A stretch of DNA of 64,000 nucleotides from CAZENU01 sp965222125. Lineage in GTDB: Bacteria > Chloroflexota > Dehalococcoidia > Lucifugimonadales > CAZENU01. Of the stretch, positions 60,991-64,000 are shown piece by piece. The stretch lies in the NCBI GenBank assembly GCA_965222125.1, contig CBDCTC010000006.1:1364001-1428000 (forward strand), written 5' to 3'. The notes beneath the pieces are model-generated. The model was not told the DNA's origin. It did not search any database and saw only the letters and a list, made by a program, of their open reading frames with translations. Position 1 is the first letter of the stretch. Every line of letters begins with the position of its first letter. Made by a program: the position numbers and the translations under genes.

Positions 60991-61458
60991 ATGCGACGTG
61001 AGCTGAGCGAGTCCGAGGCATTCGACAGGGCGAAGGCGTTCTCGGAGAGATACGTCCAGCGCGGGCCGTACGAGTTCTTCCCGGACGCCGAGGTCGTCCG
61101 CATCGTCCAGGAAGGGCTCGGGGAAAACGAGCGTGTCCAGGGCTATCGGTACTGCCCTTGAATGCCTCTGAGCGGCGATCCCGTGGAGGATCGCAAGAAG
61201 ATATGCCCGTGCGAACGACATCACGAGGACATCGAGCGAGACGGGTTCTGCATATGAATGTTCTTCGTTAGCGAAGAGTTTCTTCGCAAGTACGAAGAGG
61301 AAGAGGGCGAGGTCGAGCAGACGATAGGCGATGCGGTGCAGGTCGGCGAGGGGCTGTTCGAGAACACGGGCGGCAAACGCGAGTACAATAGAGAGAGAAG
61401 AAAGGCGCCGGCGGACCAGGCCGAATCGAAGCGGGCGCCGGAGAGCGAATCCGAGTGA
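60991..61458 (+). CDS. Ferredoxin:thioredoxin reductase catalytic subunit, selenoprotein with two Sec
   Basis: 155-residue FTR beta-type reductase, which uses a [4Fe-4S] cluster to pass ferredoxin electrons to a target disulfide. Reading TGA as selenocysteine gives Y-C-P-U (Cys55, Sec57), I-C-P-C-E-R-H (Cys72, Cys74) and G-F-C-I-U (Cys87, Sec89). In known FTR the pattern is C-P-C, C-P-C, C-H-C: the second Cys of the first motif and the last Cys form the redox disulfide, and the other four bind the cluster. Here exactly the two redox positions are TGA (61159-61161, 61255-61257). Each TGA has a SECIS-like hairpin. GGAGG precedes the ATG. An acidic tail follows residue 95. The end overlaps the Grx gene (GTGA). 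Confidence 0.85.
61175..61194 (+). promoter_or_regulatory. SECIS-like hairpin after the first FTR TGA
   Basis: GCGATCC (61175-61181) pairs perfectly with GGATCGC (61188-61194) around loop CGTGGA. The stem starts 13 nt and the loop 20 nt after TGA 61159-61161; G is at loop position 2. This fits bacterial SECIS rules (16-37 nt from UGA to loop). Confidence 0.75.
61271..61287 (+). promoter_or_regulatory. SECIS-like hairpin after the second FTR TGA
   Basis: GCGAAGA (61271-61277) pairs perfectly with TCTTCGC (61281-61287) around loop GTT. Stem and loop begin 13 and 20 nt after TGA 61255-61257, the same geometry as the first hairpin. An overlapping TCTTCG/CGAAGA alternative is too near the TGA. 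Confidence 0.72.
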
Positions 61459-61700
61459 GCAGCGAAATACTGGTATTCACGTCGAACGGCTGAGGGCCCT
61501 GCCACATGGTGAAAGTGTATCTTTCACGAAAGGGCGTGCCGTTCACTGAGCACAACATATCGAAGAGCGTCGACTCCCTGAAGAGCCTGGTCAACATGGG
61601 GTACAGGACGACGCCCGTGACCGTGATCGGAGGCGAGACGGTCGTGGGCTACAGCCCGGCGAAGCTCGACGCCGCCTTGGAGGTCGCTCAGCCAGGCTAG
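61455..61700 (+). CDS. Glutaredoxin-like selenoprotein (active site U-G-P-C)
   Basis: 81-residue thioredoxin-fold protein of the glutaredoxin/NrdH type. Reading from GTG 61455 (overlapping the FTR stop as GTGA), the first strand I-L-V-F-T-S-N-G leads into U-G-P-C (Sec13, Cys16), where relatives have C-x-x-C. Then come a helix, F-T-E-H-N-I-S, the cis-Pro segment Y-R-T-T-P-V and I-G-G-E-T-V-V-G-Y, all conserved in glutaredoxins. TGA is at 61491-61493. A standard caller would start at ATG 61506 and lose the active site. Likely the electron partner of the FTR subunit. Confidence 0.85.
61509..61527 (+). promoter_or_regulatory. SECIS-like hairpin after the glutaredoxin TGA
   Basis: GTGAAAG (61509-61515) pairs perfectly with CTTTCAC (61521-61527) around loop TGTAT. 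Stem starts 15 nt and loop 22 nt after TGA 61491-61493, with G at loop position 2. Confidence 0.75.
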
Positions 61701-61826
61701 CGGTCCGCGTCCGGGCGCGGGCCCGAAGAGCGGCAGACGCCAACATCCCACAGCATACAAATCCCCCCAACGCCTCCCCGGCGACCAGGCGAATAGCCCG
61801 GTCGGCCAGGAACAGGCACACAGCGC

Positions 61827-61903
61827 GGCCCCGTGGTGTAGCGGCTTAACACACTGCCCTGTCAAGGCAGAGATCGCCGGTTCGAATCCGGTCGGGGTCG
61901 CCA
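61827..61903 (+). tRNA. tRNA-Asp (anticodon GTC)
   Basis: Acceptor GGCCCCG pairs with CGGGGTC (one G-T pair); the anticodon loop C-T-G-T-C-A-A has GTC in the middle. T arm GGTTCGAATCC; CCA encoded at 61901-61903. Standard class I tRNA. Confidence 0.95.
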
Positions 61904-62041
61904 GCCGCTTCAGTAGACAGAACCGATGCCCGTTCGGTCGTAAGCCCCTTCCGGTGGCACCGGTACGCTGTAGGTGAGGACTACCTCATCCTCGAGTACC
62001 TTGACCTTCCAAGATAGACACGCTGCTGGCGGAGCTGGGGT

Positions 62042-62239
62042 ATGCTAAAGGTTAGGGACGCGATCCGTCTCATAGAGCGTGACTGCTGGCGGCTGGCCCG
62101 TACACGCGGAAGCCACCGAGTGTTCAAGCACCCCGATAAGCGGGGGATAGTCGTCGTCGCCGGCAAACCTGGCGTCGATATGCCTCAGGGGACGTGGCCC
62201 AATGTCTTGAAGCAGGCGGGCCTAAGGGAACGGGGCTGA
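62042..62239 (+). CDS. hicA: HicA-family mRNA interferase toxin
   Basis: 65-residue double-stranded-RNA-binding-like toxin that cleaves mRNA. It shows K-V-R-D-A-I-R-L-I-E and the catalytic His in G-S-H-R-V-F-K-H-P, then G-K-P-G-V-D-M-P-Q-G-T. ATG 62042 gives the full family length. The HicB antitoxin gene that follows is truncated, which would leave the toxin unneutralised unless its expression is lost or another antitoxin acts. Confidence 0.85.
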   Translation: MLKVRDAIRLIERDCWRLARTRGSHRVFKHPDKRGIVVVAGKPGVDMPQGTWPNVLKQAGLRERG

Positions 62240-62241
62240 TC

Positions 62242-62370
62242 TTGAAGTACGCTGTAGTCATCGAGAAGGGACCAACTAGCTATGGAGCCCACGTGCCGGA
62301 CCTGCCAGGGTGTGTAGCCGCTGCGGAAACCAGTTGCTGTCGGCAGTTGGCTTGGCTGCCGTCGGGATGA
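62242..62370 (+). pseudogene. hicB: Truncated HicB antitoxin
   Basis: TTG at 62242 starts a frame that begins K-Y-A-V-V-I-E-K-G and P-D-L-P-G-C-V-A-A-A-E, the N-terminal half of HicB. It then shifts into unrelated residues and stops at 62370, giving 42 residues. The helix-turn-helix end of HicB is missing, and the next 270 nt show no continuation of the gene. Confidence 0.6.
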
Positions 62371-62640
62371 CGCTGGCGATGTCGACGTCATGCGCGACAT
62401 CGGGGCCTGACCACCCCACGCCCCTACCCACAGACATGATCTCCGTCGCCCAGCTCAGCTAGTACAACCAAGCTCACAGTCGGCGCGCCAGGTGCTGGAG
62501 CCGTTGAGTACCCAGTGACCGCGAAGACCCGCTGGGCCGCCGGGGCGGACGTCGTTACCGACTGAGCGTTGCGCTCCGGGCTCCGCCCTATGTCGAGCGG
62601 AAGGCCGCAGGCTGATACGCGCCAAATGCGGCAAGCGGTA
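62371..62640. other. Non-coding gap after hicAB
   Basis: Nothing convincing is seen. It is probably decayed sequence from the toxin-antitoxin region. Confidence 0.4.
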
Positions 62641-62676
62641 TGATCTCATGTATCAGCCATCCATACCGGTGAAATC

Positions 62677-62895
62677 ATGCGAATATCCGAGCGAGGCCAG
62701 ATCACCATCCCCAAGGCGCTGCGGGAGCGCTTCGGGCTGCATCGCGACGTCGAGGTCGATATCAGCCCAACCGAGCAGGGCCTGCTCATTCGGAAGCGTG
62801 CGGCCGCGCTCCATCCCGTGGACCGGGTCGCCGGGATTCTGGATGGCGTCGACTTCGACATCGACGAATATATCGAGGAAATCAGGGGAAGGTGA
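62677..62895 (+). CDS. AbrB/SpoVT-type antitoxin (VapB-like)
   Basis: 72-residue swapped-hairpin DNA-binding protein with M-R-I-S-E-R-G-Q-I-T-I-P-K-A-L-R-E-R-F at the N-terminus, as in VapB and MazE. The C-terminal tail is acidic (D-F-D-I-D-E-Y-I-E-E), which in relatives binds the toxin. Its stop overlaps a short PIN-like start at 62892, so a VapC toxin gene once followed. Confidence 0.8.
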   Translation: MRISERGQITIPKALRERFGLHRDVEVDISPTEQGLLIRKRAAALHPVDRVAGILDGVDFDIDEYIEEIRGR

Positions 62896-62954
62896 TCACC
62901 GCGGTCGACACGGAGGCCATCTGTTTCGCTCCCACCATCGGAAAGGGCGGCTGA
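62892..62954 (+). pseudogene. Remnant of a VapC (PIN-domain) toxin
   Basis: GTG at 62892, in the stop of the AbrB gene, opens a 20-codon frame beginning I-T-A-V-D-T, which fits the first strand and catalytic Asp of PIN toxins. It ends in TGA at 62954. No more of the toxin is present, so the module has lost its nuclease. Confidence 0.5.
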
Positions 62955-62987
62955 GTCCCCGATATCCACCTGCAAGGGAGAACCGAC

Positions 62988-63941
62988 ATGGCCCTCTACC
63001 TCACGGAAGAAGACGTCGCCGCCGTGTTGACCATGGACATCGCCCTCGACGAGGTGGAACGGGGCTTCGTTCATCTCTCGGAGGGCAGGGCCTTCAACTT
63101 CCCGCGTAACCGCCTGCCCAACGGCACAGGCTCCTTCAACTTCATGACCGCGACCGCCCACGAGCTTGGCGTCATGGGCATGAAGACCTACGGCGTAGGT
63201 CCCGGCAGCTCACGCTTCTACGTGCACCTCTACGACACCACCACGACGGAGCTTATCGCCCTCATCGAGGCCAACGGCATGGGCCAGGTACGCACCGGGG
63301 CCGCCAGCGGCATCGCCACGAAGTACATGTCCCGCGCCGACGCGTCCACGGTCGGCATGATCGGCTCAGGCTACCAGGCCAGCACCCAGCTCGAAGCCGT
63401 GTGCAAGGTCAGAGATATCACGAGCGCGAGAATCTACTCCCGTGCCCGTGAGAACCGGGAACGTCTCGCCTCGGTCATGGAGCGTCGCCTTGGCATCGAG
63501 GTCCGCCCCGTCGACAGCGGCCAGGAGTGCGTCGAAGGCGTGGACATCGTCAACGTCATCACCACGGCTGCCAGACCCGTCCTGCAGGGCGAGTGGCTCA
63601 GCGCCGGCGCGCACGTCAACGCCGCCGGAAACAACCACTGGATGAAGCAGGAGGTCGACTGCGATGTCGTCCGCCGCGCCAGCGTGATCGTTGCCGACGA
63701 CGTCGACGGAGCGAAGATCGAGTGCGGCGACCTCGTCGATCCCATCGACCGCGGCATTATCACGTGGAACCACGTCCGCAATCTCTCCGACGTGGTGACA
63801 GGCCAGGTTGCGGGCCGCGCGTCGGACGGCGACATCACCCTCTTCGAGTCCCAGGGACTCGCCATCGAGGACATCGCCGTCGGTATTCGCGTCTACCGCA
63901 TGGCACAGGAGCGCGGACTGGGCCGGGCGATGCCCTTCTGA
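62988..63941 (+). CDS. Ornithine cyclodeaminase / mu-crystallin family protein
   Basis: 317-residue NAD(P)-binding protein. M-G-M-K-T-Y-G near residue 60 corresponds to the family's M-K-x-V/Y lysine region; the Rossmann motif is G-M-I-G-S-G-Y-Q-A near residue 123. R-T-G-A-A-S-G-I-A-T before it is the typical OCD/mu-crystallin block. Members act as ornithine cyclodeaminases, ketimine reductases or amino-acid dehydrogenases; the substrate is open. GGGAG precedes the ATG. The gene follows the toxin-antitoxin remnants and looks intact. Confidence 0.88.
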   Translation: MALYLTEEDVAAVLTMDIALDEVERGFVHLSEGRAFNFPRNRLPNGTGSFNFMTATAHELGVMGMKTYGVGPGSSRFYVHLYDTTTTELIALIEANGMGQVRTGAASGIATKYMSRADASTVGMIGSGYQASTQLEAVCKVRDITSARIYSRARENRERLASVMERRLGIEVRPVDSGQECVEGVDIVNVITTAARPVLQGEWLSAGAHVNAAGNNHWMKQEVDCDVVRRASVIVADDVDGAKIECGDLVDPIDRGIITWNHVRNLSDVVTGQVAGRASDGDITLFESQGLAIEDIAVGIRVYRMAQERGLGRAMPF

Positions 63942-63950
63942 TGCCTGGCG

Positions 63951-64000
63951 TCAGGGGCGGCGGAGCGCGACGACGGGGATCCGGCGGTCGGTGCCGGCGC
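63951..64000 (-). CDS. Possible C-terminus of a minus-strand gene (partial)
   Basis: On the minus strand the last 50 nt read G-T-D-R-R-I-P-V-V-A-L-R-R-P and then TGA at 63953-63951. This resembles the end of small flavin or nitroreductase-like proteins, but 16 codons are too few to assign. It would converge on the ornithine cyclodeaminase gene. Confidence 0.25.
   Translation of the reverse strand, partial: AGTDRRIPVVALRRP

Noticed and set aside
60636..61001. Plus-strand frame of 121 codons over the small C-D-C protein
   Set aside because: It is Gly/Arg-rich out-of-phase sequence; the frame ending at 60990 reads as a real protein and abuts the FTR gene.
61262..61277. Hairpin TCTTCG-TTAG-CGAAGA as the second SECIS
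   Set aside because: Its loop starts only 10 nt after the TGA, nearer than bacterial SECIS allow; the overlapping GCGAAGA/TCTTCGC hairpin has the right distance.

Overview
This is a high-GC bacterial chromosome segment, dense in genes on both strands, with no rRNA, prophage, complete insertion sequence or CRISPR array. The housekeeping genes (dnaA, gyrA, recA/recX, ffh, rpoB-rpoC, obg, sucCD, rpmH-rnpA-yidD) are mixed with many catabolic enzymes: enolase-superfamily dehydratases, a rhamnose mutarotase, an HpcH/HpaI aldolase, a D-aminoacylase, a FAH hydrolase, an SDR, an enoyl-CoA hydratase and an ornithine cyclodeaminase-like protein. This mix resembles free-living Chloroflexota such as SAR202-type Dehalococcoidia. 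That placement is an inference from gene content, not from a phylogeny.

Layout. 1-8.4 kb: catabolic genes (aldolase, E1 alpha/beta 2-oxoacid dehydrogenase, D-aminoacylase, DegT aminotransferase, TPP enzyme). 8.5-15.5 kb: a minus-strand block of oppF, oppD, a histidine phosphatase, a fused nadD-pyrE gene, obg and dnaA; three helically phased DnaA boxes lie between obg and dnaA and make a candidate oriC. 16-24 kb: threonine dehydrogenase-like gene, P-loop kinase, rhaM, tilS, an HTH-TPR membrane protein and a YfbK-like vWA protein. 24-32 kb: phosphatase, recX, recA, a glutaminase-like protein without its catalytic residues, gyrA, an M28 lipoprotein peptidase and a duplicated DUF4389 protein. 32-39.6 kb: aldo/keto reductase, two enolase-superfamily genes, ffh, a nucleotidyltransferase pseudogene and a stretch of palindromic repeats. 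39.6-52 kb: tRNA-Ser, sucCD, FAH, VOC, NYN, an acetyltransferase gene broken by an amber codon, SDR, enoyl-CoA hydratase, class III aminotransferase, a PQQ-propeller lipoprotein, yidD-rnpA-rpmH and small regulatory or repair genes. 52-60.3 kb: rpoB-rpoC. 60.5-62 kb: tRNA-Val, a redox cluster and tRNA-Asp. 62-64 kb: decayed toxin-antitoxin modules and an ornithine cyclodeaminase-like gene.

The main discovery is at 60.7-61.7 kb and is invisible to standard ORF calling. A ferredoxin:thioredoxin reductase catalytic subunit has TGA codons exactly at both redox-active cysteines (C-P-U and C-I-U), while all four Fe-S ligand cysteines are kept. It overlaps (GTGA) a glutaredoxin-like gene whose active site reads U-G-P-C, again with TGA. 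Each of the three TGAs is followed, 13-15 nt later, by a perfect 7-bp hairpin with G in the first two apical-loop positions, which fits bacterial SECIS elements. The terminal TGA of the reductase gene has no such hairpin. I read this as a selenocysteine-based ferredoxin-to-glutaredoxin reducing system. No selA/B/C/D gene lies in the window, so decoding has to be confirmed elsewhere in the genome.

Other points: two genes (sucC and a zinc-ribbon/CD225 protein) appear to start with CTG; RecA has Ala in place of the P-loop Gly; GyrA carries Ala-Pro at the quinolone-contact positions; and five good sigma70-type promoters can be read, four of them with 18-bp spacers.
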